Assembly (NCBI GenBank): GCA_021413945.1
Contig: JAIOPK010000015.1
Location: 62,001-126,000 of the forward strand
Direction: 5' to 3'
Origin: Candidatus Uhrbacteria bacterium
GTDB taxonomy: Bacteria > Patescibacteriota > Patescibacteriia > 2-12-FULL-60-25
DNA length: 64,000 bases
Of the stretch, positions 15,399 to 22,513 are shown piece after piece (the stretch's first letter is position 1; the number at the start of each line of letters is the position of its first letter). The notes under the pieces are model-generated. The model saw nothing but the letters and a program-made list of their open reading frames with translations. It was not told the origin of the DNA and did not search any database. The position numbers were made by a program, and so were the translations under genes.

Positions 15399-17927
15399 TC
15401 AGGGAACCGGGCAGGTGTAGGCCGTGCCGAGCGTGCTCGAGCGGAAGGTGGGCAGAAGCCCACCCGAGCCCGGACACACATGGCCGGTCGAGAGCCGGTT
15501 CACGGCATCGACGCTGTAGGCGGTCACGCCCTGGGCGGATGCCAGGGTGTTCTGCGGACCGGGCCACGGGAGGCGAACGCCGCCCGAGCCGCCGCAGCGG
15601 AGTCCCGTCCGGTAGTAGCCGGTCGGATCCGTGGTGTTGGCCACGTCCATCGAGACGGTCATCACGCCGGGGTCGGCGGGAACGAAGCAGCCGTTCTGGT
15701 CGTAGAGACCCGGACTCCAGCCTGCGGCGCAGATGCCGAAGTTGGCGTTCAGGTAGGCCAGGTCGTAGGTCACCGAGACGGTCCCAGTGAAGCCCTGCGC
15801 GAGACGGATGTCCCGGCAGGCCGTTCGCTCGGCCGAGGCCGAACCGACCGGAGGCGGGGTGCCGGCATCGCTGCCGGAGGGACCCGCATCCGTTCCGGAC
15901 GGACCGGCGTCGGTTGCGGGCGTGCCCGCGTCGACCGGCGCAGGACCGGCGTCGACACCACCGCACGAGAGGAACTCGTTGTTGGCGCCGTCGCAGTCGT
16001 TGTCGAGCGCGTCGCAGATCTCGGTCGCGGGACCGACCGCGCCCGTGCAGGTTCCTGCGAAGGTACCGGCCGTGCAGGTCTCCGTTCCGTTCAAGCACAC
16101 CCCGACGCCCGGAAGACCGGTCGTGAAGGGATAGCAGGAGCGGGTGAAGACGCCGCCACCGGGCGGGTTGTCGATCGAGCCGTCGCAGTTGTCGTCGAGG
16201 CCGTTGCAGGTCTCGGCGACGGGTGCGGGCGGAGTGGTCGACGGAACGCAGCGGAAGTCGCTGCCCGTCATGCACATGTACGTACCGGCCGTGGCGCAAG
16301 CGCCGCGTCCGACCGTGCAGGCCATGCCGATGCGCGGATCACCGCCGCAGGTGGTGCAGGCGAGATCGCTCCCGCTGCAGTCCTGGTCGATGGTGTCGCC
16401 GCAGGTTTCCACAGTAGGACCGACCTCGCCCATGCAGGCGCTCCAGACACCGGCGCCGACGGCGTCGACACCGAGACAGGCGCTCGTGCCGGCGACGCAG
16501 ACACCGCGACCCGCGAGGGCCGGGCTGTTGGGAGGCGTCGTGCAGCTGCGAACGAGCATCTCGTCGATGCTTCCATCGCAGTCGTCGTCGATCGCGTTGC
16601 ACATCTCACTCACCGGACCGACGATCACTGCGTTGCAGCTGACGACGCCAGCCGCGCAGGTGTAGGTGCCGAAGGTGAGACAGGCTCCGATGCCGGCGGC
16701 GCAGACGTTGCCGACGCGCGGATCGGTGCCGCAGACCACGCAGGCATCGTTGATGCCGTTGCAGTCCTCATCGGAAGCGTTGCCGCAGACCTCGACGGTC
16801 GGCAGAACTTCTCCGATGCAGGCGCTGAATGCGCCGGCGGTGCAGGTGCGCGTTCCGGAGCGGCAGGTGCCGACGGAGGCGGAACCCGGACGACCCGAGT
16901 AGCAGCTCTCGACGTTGCCGTCGATCACGCCATCGCAGTCGTTGTCCAGGTTGTCACAGGCCTCGGGAGCGGGGGTACCGACGACGGCGCTGCAGGACAG
17001 CGTCGAGCCGGTGCAGCTCCAGGTGCCGGCGGCCATGCAGGCTCCGATGCCGGAGCTACAGGCCATGCCGACGCGGGGGTCGCGGCCGCACGAAGCGGAG
17101 AAGAGAAGTGCGCCGTCGCAATTCTCGTCGACCGCGTTGTCGGGGACCTCGGCCGTGGGCAGGATTTCTCCGGCACACGCGCTCCAGGTCATGGTCGCGG
17201 GGATGTAGCTCTGTGTACCGGGACGACAGACGCCGACGCCTGATGTTCCGGTAGCACCCGAGTAGCAGCCGCGCGTGATGTTGTCGTCGATCGCGCTGTT
17301 GCAGTCGTTGTCGATGCCATCGGGCACGATGCCCTCGGACGAGGGACTGCCGGCCAGTGCCGAGCAGACCTTGGTGTCCGTGGCGTTGCACATCCAGGTA
17401 CCGGTCGCTCTGCAAGCGCCGACGCCGACCGCACAGGCCACCGCTCCGACGACGTCGGGATCGGTGTTGCAGGCCGTCGACATGCCGCCGTCGGTCGGAG
17501 GACCGGCGTCGGGCGTGAAGGCCGGGCCACGCGGGTTGCACTCCATCCAGTTGCCCGAGATGTCGCACAGCATGGAGCCTGCGAGGAAGGCGGGACCGGC
17601 CGTCGTGCAGTCGCGACGAGCGCCGGGGGTGCATCCCATCCCCCCGTCGGACGGAGTGAAGGGCGGCAGCGGCGGCTCGGCGCAGGGTGCGATGGTGCAG
17701 TTCGACGCGATGTTGCTGATCGAGTCGCAGACCTGGTACGCGCAGATCGCGGGGTCGCCGGTGAGGCAGGCCACGCGGGCGCCGTCGGACGGAGTGCAGG
17801 CGCCCCCCGGGGTGAGGGGTGCCACGATGCTCGAGCTATCGAGCGAGGTGCATCCGGCGATGATGATGCCGGCCGCGAAGGCGACCAGCGAGACGAGACG
17901 ACTGAGAGACGGGGACAGACGGTACAT
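15399..17927 (-). CDS. MopE-like cysteine-rich repeat lipoprotein
   Basis: An 842-residue exported lipoprotein. The signal peptide ends in the lipobox IAGC (about residues 22-25). The body is a string of cysteine-rich units. Each contains a calcium/copper-loop phrase of the MopE type, for example CDNLDNDCDGVID, CNAIDDDCDGSID, CNGLDDNCDGSID and CDALDNDCDGANN, alternating with CGTDPRVG-type and GVCRPGT-type phrases. A Pro/Asp/Gly linker (about residues 680-720) leads to a C-terminal domain with a few cysteines. This repeat family (Cu-binding_MopE) is commonest in Myxococcota and related bacteria. GC-rich codon use, a solitary position and an own terminator separate it from its neighbours, suggesting transfer. 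ATG 17927 has a weak AAAGG site upstream. Confidence 0.85.
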   Translation of the reverse strand: MYRLSPSLSRLVSLVAFAAGIIIAGCTSLDSSSIVAPLTPGGACTPSDGARVACLTGDPAICAYQVCDSISNIASNCTIAPCAEPPLPPFTPSDGGMGCTPGARRDCTTAGPAFLAGSMLCDISGNWMECNPRGPAFTPDAGPPTDGGMSTACNTDPDVVGAVACAVGVGACRATGTWMCNATDTKVCSALAGSPSSEGIVPDGIDNDCNSAIDDNITRGCYSGATGTSGVGVCRPGTQSYIPATMTWSACAGEILPTAEVPDNAVDENCDGALLFSASCGRDPRVGMACSSGIGACMAAGTWSCTGSTLSCSAVVGTPAPEACDNLDNDCDGVIDGNVESCYSGRPGSASVGTCRSGTRTCTAGAFSACIGEVLPTVEVCGNASDEDCNGINDACVVCGTDPRVGNVCAAGIGACLTFGTYTCAAGVVSCNAVIVGPVSEMCNAIDDDCDGSIDEMLVRSCTTPPNSPALAGRGVCVAGTSACLGVDAVGAGVWSACMGEVGPTVETCGDTIDQDCSGSDLACTTCGGDPRIGMACTVGRGACATAGTYMCMTGSDFRCVPSTTPPAPVAETCNGLDDNCDGSIDNPPGGGVFTRSCYPFTTGLPGVGVCLNGTETCTAGTFAGTCTGAVGPATEICDALDNDCDGANNEFLSCGGVDAGPAPVDAGTPATDAGPSGTDAGPSGSDAGTPPPVGSASAERTACRDIRLAQGFTGTVSVTYDLAYLNANFGICAAGWSPGLYDQNGCFVPADPGVMTVSMDVANTTDPTGYYRTGLRCGGSGGVRLPWPGPQNTLASAQGVTAYSVDAVNRLSTGHVCPGSGGLLPTFRSSTLGTAYTCPVP

Positions 17928-17955
17928 GGACGAGCCTTTCTTCCGTGACTGAACA

Positions 17956-17976
17956 GAAAAACGCCCACGGAGGCGT
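17956..17976 (-). promoter_or_regulatory. Possible attenuator hairpin in the MopE-like leader
   Basis: On the minus strand, ACGCC (17972-17976) and GGCGT (17961-17965) form a 5-base-pair stem followed by a run of five U, about 30 bases before the start codon. It looks like a small terminator inside the leader. TTGACA at 18029-18034 could be the -35 box, but no good -10 is visible. Confidence 0.35.
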
Positions 17977-18133
17977 ATGAACTCAAACTGTCGAGGAGCG
18001 GCCTCAACTTGGCACAAAAATAAAGAAATGTCAATACCTTAGGACGAGCTAGGGACGTGCCGATGCGTATCAGCTATCGCTCAAAACGCCGTATGTAAGC
18101 GAAAATGACAGGGTGAAGTAGAAATTAGCTTGA

Positions 18134-18162
18134 TTGACAGGCTTTTGCTCATTCGCGAACAT
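18134..18162 (+). promoter_or_regulatory. Promoter candidate for the structured RNA
   Basis: TTGACA (18134-18139), a 17-base spacer, and GAACAT (18157-18162; three of six bases match the -10 consensus). Transcription would begin near 18169, exactly at the first hairpin of the candidate RNA. Confidence 0.4.
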
Positions 18163-18168
18163 GGTTAT

Positions 18169-18527
18169 GCGGGTAATGACGCCCGTGTTTCTACTGCTAC
18201 GGAGTACTTGCCATGCGTTCATACGTGGCCCCGGGCGCCGGGAGAGGCGTACCGTGAATCGCCAAGAGGTCTGGGTTCAGCACAGGACCCAGTGCCTCTC
18301 GGCACGTGCCTGGTATCTGAGACCTGCTGCCCATTGCGGATACGGCAGCAGAACGTAGGCTAGCCAAAACACGAGGCCTTAAGCCGGCCTATAACCCCAG
18401 AACCAGGCGCCTCCAAAGCTCTGTAACTCTGTGTCTGCGTCAGCAACTGGGACGCACTGCTTCCGTCGAATACCGCTATTCCGGACGCATTACCAAGCCC
18501 GCGACTCCTCCTCCGTGAGTCGCGGGC
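18169..18527 (+). ncRNA. Candidate structured non-coding RNA, about 360 nt
   Basis: The 710-base gap between the divergent MopE-like gene and the gene at 18639 has no convincing frame, but it is packed with complementary arms. Seen on the plus strand: a CGGG/CCCG hairpin at 18171-18185; GCCA...TGGC with inner CGT/ACG (18210-18229); CCCGG/CCGGG (18230-18242); GGCG/CGCC (18246-18263); AGGTCT (about 18267) pairing with AGACCT (about 18320) and enclosing two hairpins (18271-18292 and 18292-18305); an 8-base-pair CTGCTGCC/GGCAGCAG stem (18324-18351); AGGCC/GGCCT (18374-18391); GCGTC/GACGC (18437-18455); TCCG..AATA/TATT..CGGA (18461-18485). A strong terminator stem closes it at 18497-18527. I searched for tmRNA, RNase P, SRP and 6S signatures and found none. 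Transcription is inferred. Confidence 0.5.
18497..18527 (+). terminator. GC-rich hairpin terminator
   Basis: An 11-base-pair perfect stem (GCCCGCGACTC with GAGTCGCGGGC) and a 9-base loop, with only a weak U-run after it. It probably ends the candidate RNA. Confidence 0.6.
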
Positions 18528-18553
18528 ATCCTAATATCTAAATATCGCAATGG

Positions 18554-18582
18554 TTGACAGATTCCCCTTTTTCTGGTTAGAT
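18554..18582 (+). promoter_or_regulatory. Promoter of the 64-aa protein gene
   Basis: TTGACA (18554-18559), a 17-base spacer, and TTAGAT (18577-18582), preceded by TGG like an extended -10. The start would be near 18589, giving a leader of about 50 bases. Confidence 0.5.
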
Positions 18583-18638
18583 GGAGAGTCCGCTAAAAAC
18601 GCGGATCGCCGCCCAGCGGGGCACAGGGAGAGCACATC

Positions 18639-18833
18639 ATGACCGAAGGTAGCACGGGGAAAACACAGAAGAGAGAGATCGCCGATCGGCAACTCATGCC
18701 GATCCCGATGTCCGCACCGCCCCGTGCCGTCCTGCCCGTCCCTCCCATCTACCGTTTTGGTTTTGGCGGAGGTCGTGCTCCCGAAGCTCCGTATCCCCTG
18801 TTCTTTCCCGGTGCCAACTGGAGTATCAACTGA
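18639..18833 (+). CDS. Small proline/glycine-rich protein, 64 aa, GC-rich class
   Basis: ATG 18639 is preceded by GGGAG with 8 bases of spacing, and a TTGACA promoter lies about 80 bases upstream. The stop is followed by a strong hairpin terminator. These three signals make this short frame credible. The product has a basic N-terminal third, then a run of prolines and aromatics (PPRAVLPVPPIYRFGFGGG) and ends in GANWSIN. It has no membrane segment or cysteine. The layout, with a short leader region followed by a compact Pro/Gly/aromatic tail, could suit a modified or secreted peptide, but no modification gene is adjacent. Function unknown. Confidence 0.6.
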   Translation: MTEGSTGKTQKREIADRQLMPIPMSAPPRAVLPVPPIYRFGFGGGRAPEAPYPLFFPGANWSIN

Positions 18834-18866
18834 CCTCCGGTCAGGCACATCAGACAAGGCTCAAAA

Positions 18867-18909
18867 GCCCCGGCTCGAGATTCACTCGACCCGGGGCATT
18901 CGTATTTTA
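18867..18909 (+). terminator. Terminator after the 64-aa gene
   Basis: A GCCCCGG/CCGGGGC stem with an inner CGAG/CTCG stem, followed by ATTCGTATTTT. It also lies at the convergent end of the TrmB-like gene. Confidence 0.75.
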
Positions 18910-19695
18910 TAACGTTTTATTTTTGCCCCAATCCGGCGGCGGCGTCCAAGCGACGGCACAGCTCCAAGCCATTTCATACAACGCCTTGATGACTTCCGCA
19001 ATATCTTTACTATCGATGATGACGCCCAAGCTCCGACCTCGATGCGAAAGGATGTAGACGCGCGAGCCTGAAATCGCCAAGTCGCCGGTAAATGGTAATT
19101 TTTTATAATCTATTTCACGTACATCGACGCCATTGATGTCAAAAAACGGTACCTGGAATCCCGGCTTCACGCTGATCAAGGCTCGACCATGAAGCTGCTT
19201 GGAACCCTCGATGCGATGTTCCGGCTCTACCTTCACCAAGTCCATCAACATTTCATCGATCGCATACAGTTCCCAAAGCGGTTCTTTGCTGTGCACGATT
19301 TCCTCTCGCATGCTCACGAGCCCTGCATCGCCTTCAAAAAAGCGGACGCGTGGTTTGTCTTCCACGGCGTTAAAAATTGCGAGGAGGCGCGGAAGCGTTT
19401 GCGAGAGACGGTCGCGCTTGGCTTCGAGGAGACCCATGTGCTCGCTTACGATCGCCAATAATTTTTCCGGACTCTCAGCGGCAAAGACGATTTTCTTTCC
19501 TTTCTCGTACGTCGATACGAGGCCGTGTTTTTTTAGACCCTCGACCATGACGTACGTGGTGGATCGGTTGACGCCGGCGCGCTTAGCGATGTCTTGGACG
19601 CTTGATGGGCCGATCTCGAGCATCGCCAAATAGACTTCCGCCTCTTTGTCCGAGAGACCAAGGTCGTTCAGGCCGGTTTTGATGTCTTCCAACAT
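18907..19695 (-). CDS. TrmB-family transcriptional regulator
   Basis: A 262-residue protein. The N-terminal 65 residues are a TrmB-type winged helix (LGLSDKEAEVYLAMLEIG, then QDIAKRAGVNRSTTYVMVEGLKKHGLV). A short coiled-coil linker (EHMGLLEAKRDRLSQTLPRL) follows. The C-terminal part resembles the TrmB effector or PLD-like domain (RVRFFEGDAGLVSMREEIV). TrmB proteins often sense sugars in archaea and CPR bacteria. It starts 12 bases after the stop of an upstream GT4 gene, so it may be co-transcribed with it. An upstream in-frame start overlapping that gene was rejected in favour of ATG 19695. Confidence 0.87.
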   Translation of the reverse strand: MLEDIKTGLNDLGLSDKEAEVYLAMLEIGPSSVQDIAKRAGVNRSTTYVMVEGLKKHGLVSTYEKGKKIVFAAESPEKLLAIVSEHMGLLEAKRDRLSQTLPRLLAIFNAVEDKPRVRFFEGDAGLVSMREEIVHSKEPLWELYAIDEMLMDLVKVEPEHRIEGSKQLHGRALISVKPGFQVPFFDINGVDVREIDYKKLPFTGDLAISGSRVYILSHRGRSLGVIIDSKDIAEVIKALYEMAWSCAVAWTPPPDWGKNKTL

Positions 19696-19706
19696 ATGGC
19701 GGGATT

Positions 19707-20831
19707 CTACCACGTTGTCAGCGTTTGCAAGGTTTGACGGGCGGTTTTGTCCCAACGGAAACGGGGCGCCCAAGCGAGGCCGGCCGTGCGCAGACGGTCG
19801 CGAGTTTCCGATTGGTCGAGGATGGTTTCCAGATGTGCGCGGAGTGCTTCCGGGTCGAGAGGATCAAAAAACAATGCATTCCCCTCCCCGACGACTTCCG
19901 GAAGCGAAGCGGCGTTCGACGAGATGACGGGAGAGCCGCATGCCATGGCTTCGAGCGGAGGTAAGCCGAACCCTTCGTAGAAAGACGGCTGAACGTAAGC
20001 GAGCGCGCCCGACAAGAGTGCGACTTTGTCGGCTTCCGAGAGGTAGCCGGTGATATGGACGAATTCTGCACAGCCGGAATCGGCGATGGCCTTGCCGATC
20101 GCGTCGAACCCTTCACCGGGCAAACCGGCGAGGACGAGGTGAAGCGGGTCACCGACACCGCGCGAGGCTTTGTGACGCTTGAACGCATCGACGAGGACGA
20201 GAATATTTTTCTTGGCTTCTAATCGACCGACAAATAAGACGTAAGGCGTTGGGATTTGGAGACGAGCGAGGGTCGATGTGATTACCGATGCATCGGCCGG
20301 CTTGTACGTCGCGTGATCGACACCAAGAGGCGTTACGGTGATGCGATCGGCCGGCACGTTGTATCCTTCCATGATTTCTCCCTTGCAGAATTCCGAGACC
20401 GTGATGATTTTGGCGCCTGATTTTACGATGTCTTTGGTCGACCACTCGTGATATGAGACTTGTCTGGGTTTGTAGAGCTCCGGATACTTATGAAACCCGA
20501 CATCGTGCACGGTGACGACGGAACGCTTGGGCGCGAATCGTGGAAGAACGTGTGCGGGGACAAATAAAACTTCCGGAGGTTTGCGGAGCATCTCGAGAGA
20601 GAGTCGGATCTGCGTCCAGAGATATTTTGGCGCCCAAGAAAGACGGCGTTCATGCCAGTTGGTGGGCATGCGCTCGAGCCCCATCGAGAGAGCTGTGTTG
20701 GAATAGAGAATCCACGCATGCGGATCTTGCATGGGGTCCTGTTTCATCGCCTGGATGAGGCGATAGGCATACCACTCGACGCCGGTCTTTTGGAGACGGT
20801 TGGCGCGGGAGGCTTCAATACCGATGAGCAT
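19707..20831 (-). CDS. Glycosyltransferase family 4 (mannosyltransferase-like)
   Basis: A 374-residue GT-B protein. The N-terminal half contains GIEASRANRLQKTGVEWYA and the typical VVTVHDVGFHKYPELY and IITVSEFCKGEI. The donor domain has YVLFVGRLEAKKNILVLVDAF, FVHITGYLSEADKVALLSGA and PSFYEGFGLPPLEAMACGSP, the last being the EX7E motif. Similar proteins are annotated as mannosyltransferases, but the sugar is not certain. ATG 20831 is preceded by a TAAAAT box only 6 bases away, so the message may be leaderless. It is divergent from the small GC-rich gene at 20925. Confidence 0.92.
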   Translation of the reverse strand: MLIGIEASRANRLQKTGVEWYAYRLIQAMKQDPMQDPHAWILYSNTALSMGLERMPTNWHERRLSWAPKYLWTQIRLSLEMLRKPPEVLFVPAHVLPRFAPKRSVVTVHDVGFHKYPELYKPRQVSYHEWSTKDIVKSGAKIITVSEFCKGEIMEGYNVPADRITVTPLGVDHATYKPADASVITSTLARLQIPTPYVLFVGRLEAKKNILVLVDAFKRHKASRGVGDPLHLVLAGLPGEGFDAIGKAIADSGCAEFVHITGYLSEADKVALLSGALAYVQPSFYEGFGLPPLEAMACGSPVISSNAASLPEVVGEGNALFFDPLDPEALRAHLETILDQSETRDRLRTAGLAWAPRFRWDKTARQTLQTLTTW

Positions 20832-20837
20832 TGGGTC

Positions 20838-20843
20838 ATTTTA
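20838..20843 (-). promoter_or_regulatory. -10 box for leaderless GT4 transcript
   Basis: TAAAAT on the minus strand ends 6 bases before ATG 20831. No Shine-Dalgarno sequence is present. Confidence 0.5.
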
Positions 20844-20870
20844 CATTGAGCATGGAACATTGAACATGGG

Positions 20871-20899
20871 TTGACAGAGACGGGGAAAAGCTGTTTCAT
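20871..20899 (+). promoter_or_regulatory. Promoter of the 20925 gene
   Basis: TTGACA (20871-20876), a 17-base spacer, and TTTCAT (20894-20899). The start near 20906 leaves a leader of about 19 bases with the TGGAGG site. Confidence 0.55.
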
Positions 20900-20924
20900 A
20901 GCAACTCCAGATTGGAGGCTCATC

Positions 20925-21419
20925 GTGACCCCTGATGGCTTGATCCGTTCGCTCCTTGGCGATCGCCGTGCGAGAGAATACGTGCTCTCGCTCCCTCCCG
21001 GAGAGTTCGAGGAACATCTCGAGGCCCTGGAGATCAAGAGCTTTGTCGTGACGGACGACAACCCCGAGCTCTATCGTTTGGCGGGCATGGGGTTCTACCC
21101 AGTCGTGTACCTCGAACATCGCGTCGCCTTTGAGAGCGACGTGCCTCGGGAGGACGTGCTGAAGAGCCTGGACTATCTCCGGCGACAGGAAGTGCAGATC
21201 CCTCCCCCGCGGACGGTGGTCTCCTACCTGAACGAAGAACAGTTCCGGATGCTCTCGATGCACATCCGCATCATGTGCCTCGCGCGAAGCGAGCCGGAGG
21301 TGAAGCGGATCGCGCCCAAGCGCGCACGCGTCGTCTACGACTGCCGCATCGGCGAACATTGGGTGGAGATCTACTTCTCCACCAAGGCGATCCCCGCCGC
21401 AGAGCGCATGAGCGCCTAA
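20925..21419 (+). CDS. Hypothetical protein, 164 aa, GC-rich class
   Basis: I choose GTG 20925 because TGGAGG (20913-20918) lies 6 bases upstream; an upstream TTG at 20871 coincides with the -35 box. The product is soluble, with mixed alpha/beta character. It carries phrases such as DGLIRSLLGDRRAREYV, GEFEEHLEALEIKSFVV and NEEQFRMLSMHIRIMCLA. The C-terminus (HWVEIYFSTKAIPA) is strand-like. No family recognised. It has its own promoter and a good intrinsic terminator at 21426-21466, and its codons end mostly in G or C. It sits alone between a GT4 gene and mreB. Confidence 0.75.
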   Translation: MTPDGLIRSLLGDRRAREYVLSLPPGEFEEHLEALEIKSFVVTDDNPELYRLAGMGFYPVVYLEHRVAFESDVPREDVLKSLDYLRRQEVQIPPPRTVVSYLNEEQFRMLSMHIRIMCLARSEPEVKRIAPKRARVVYDCRIGEHWVEIYFSTKAIPAAERMSA

Positions 21420-21425
21420 CTAACT

Positions 21426-21466
21426 GAAAGCCGCCCCCGAACTCGGGAGCGGCTTTCTGCGTTTTT
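21426..21466 (+). terminator. Intrinsic terminator, probably bidirectional
   Basis: GAAAGCCGC (21426-21434) pairs with GCGGCTTTC (21449-21457), followed by TGCGTTTTT. It overlaps the end of the convergent mreB gene and can serve both. Confidence 0.85.
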
Positions 21467-22469
21467 AGTTTGAGAAAATGCTGCGCTTATACAGCTCGAG
21501 GTTCTCCAACGCGATGCCCGTTCCCTTTGCCACACATTGTTGCGGATTATCAGCGACAAAGGCAGGAACGCCTGTCGCTTCCGAGAATAATCGATCAAGG
21601 TTGCGGAGTTGGGAGGAGCCTCCGGACAAAACCATTCCTTTTTGCATGACGTCTGCCGACAGTTCCGGCGGCGTGGCACGCAACACATCCTTAATGGCAT
21701 CGACGATGCCTTGGAGTTCATGCTGAATGGCGTCCGTCACATCGTCAGAAGTGACGTTTACGATGCGAGGAAGACCGCTGATCATGTCGCGGCCCTTCAC
21801 TTCGAGTTCAAGTTTGTCCTCGAGATACAGAGCTGAACCAATTTTGATTTTAATCTCTTCCGCGGTGCGTTCTCCGACAGCTAAACCGTGCTTGCGTCGA
21901 ACGTGCTCCTGAATGGCGGCATCAAGCTTGTTGCCGCCGATGCGGACAGACGACGAAGCGACAATTCCGCCGAGGGAAATGACGGCGATCTCGGAAGTTC
22001 CTCCGCCGATATCGATAATCATGTGGCCGGAGGCAGATCCAATCGGAATATCGGCACCGATGGCGGCGACGACCGGCTCTTTAATGATGTAGGCGGCGCG
22101 GGCGCCGGCCGAAATGGTCGCGTCGATAACGGCGCGGCGTTCCGTGGAAGTGATTCCGCCCGGGACAGCGACCATGACTTCCGGACGGAATAATCGAACT
22201 CCTCCGAGGGCTTTGTTAATGAAATAGCGAAGCATCGCTTCCGTGGTGCGATAGTCGGCGATGACGCCGTCTTTGAGCGGGCGCTTGGCGACGATGGAGT
22301 CGGGCGTGCGGCCGATCATGTCTTTGGCTTCTTTGCCGACGGCCAGCACTTTTTTATCGGCAATCGAAATGGCGACTACGGAGGGCTCATTAATAATGAT
22401 GCCCTTCTTAGGGATGTAGACGAGGACGGTAGTTGTGCCAAGATCGATGCCGATTTTTTTTCCGAACAT
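21465..22469 (-). CDS. mreB: Rod-shape actin-like protein MreB
   Basis: A 334-residue bacterial actin of normal length. ATPase-fold motifs are clear: phosphate-1 GIDLGTTTVLVYIPKKG near the N-terminus, VAVPGGITSTERRAV (about residues 107-121), phosphate-2 IIDIGGGTSEIAVISLGG (about 155-172), and the adenosine motif VLSGGSSQLRNLDRL near residue 280. MreB forms membrane-bound filaments that direct peptidoglycan synthesis for rod shape. No mreC or mreD is next to it; its upstream neighbour on the same strand is the DUF4012 gene. Its terminator is shared with the convergent 20925 gene. Confidence 0.96.
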   Translation of the reverse strand: MFGKKIGIDLGTTTVLVYIPKKGIIINEPSVVAISIADKKVLAVGKEAKDMIGRTPDSIVAKRPLKDGVIADYRTTEAMLRYFINKALGGVRLFRPEVMVAVPGGITSTERRAVIDATISAGARAAYIIKEPVVAAIGADIPIGSASGHMIIDIGGGTSEIAVISLGGIVASSSVRIGGNKLDAAIQEHVRRKHGLAVGERTAEEIKIKIGSALYLEDKLELEVKGRDMISGLPRIVNVTSDDVTDAIQHELQGIVDAIKDVLRATPPELSADVMQKGMVLSGGSSQLRNLDRLFSEATGVPAFVADNPQQCVAKGTGIALENLELYKRSIFSN

Positions 22470-22513
22470 AGCTAAAAAGAATGTAGCCGGTAAGCCGCCA
22501 AGTGAGGCCGAGG

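Noticed and set aside
15480-17243. A 587-residue open frame on the plus strand opposite the MopE-like gene
   Set aside because: It is the antisense shadow of a highly GC-rich gene. Its product is Ala/Gly/Arg/Val-rich with no known fold, and it has no ribosome-binding site or promoter.
18130-18363. Reading frames of 74 and 77 residues across the candidate RNA
   Set aside because: Both lie within strong hairpins, have no Shine-Dalgarno sequence or conserved composition, and the two frames overlap each other.
18169-18527. Identification of the candidate RNA as tmRNA, RNase P RNA, SRP RNA or 6S RNA
   Set aside because: I found no tRNA-like T-loop/acceptor end, no GAGGAAAGTCC P4 core, no SRP GGTGCTGTTT/AAGCAGC signature and no long single-stem 6S layout. 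A covariance-model search would still be needed.
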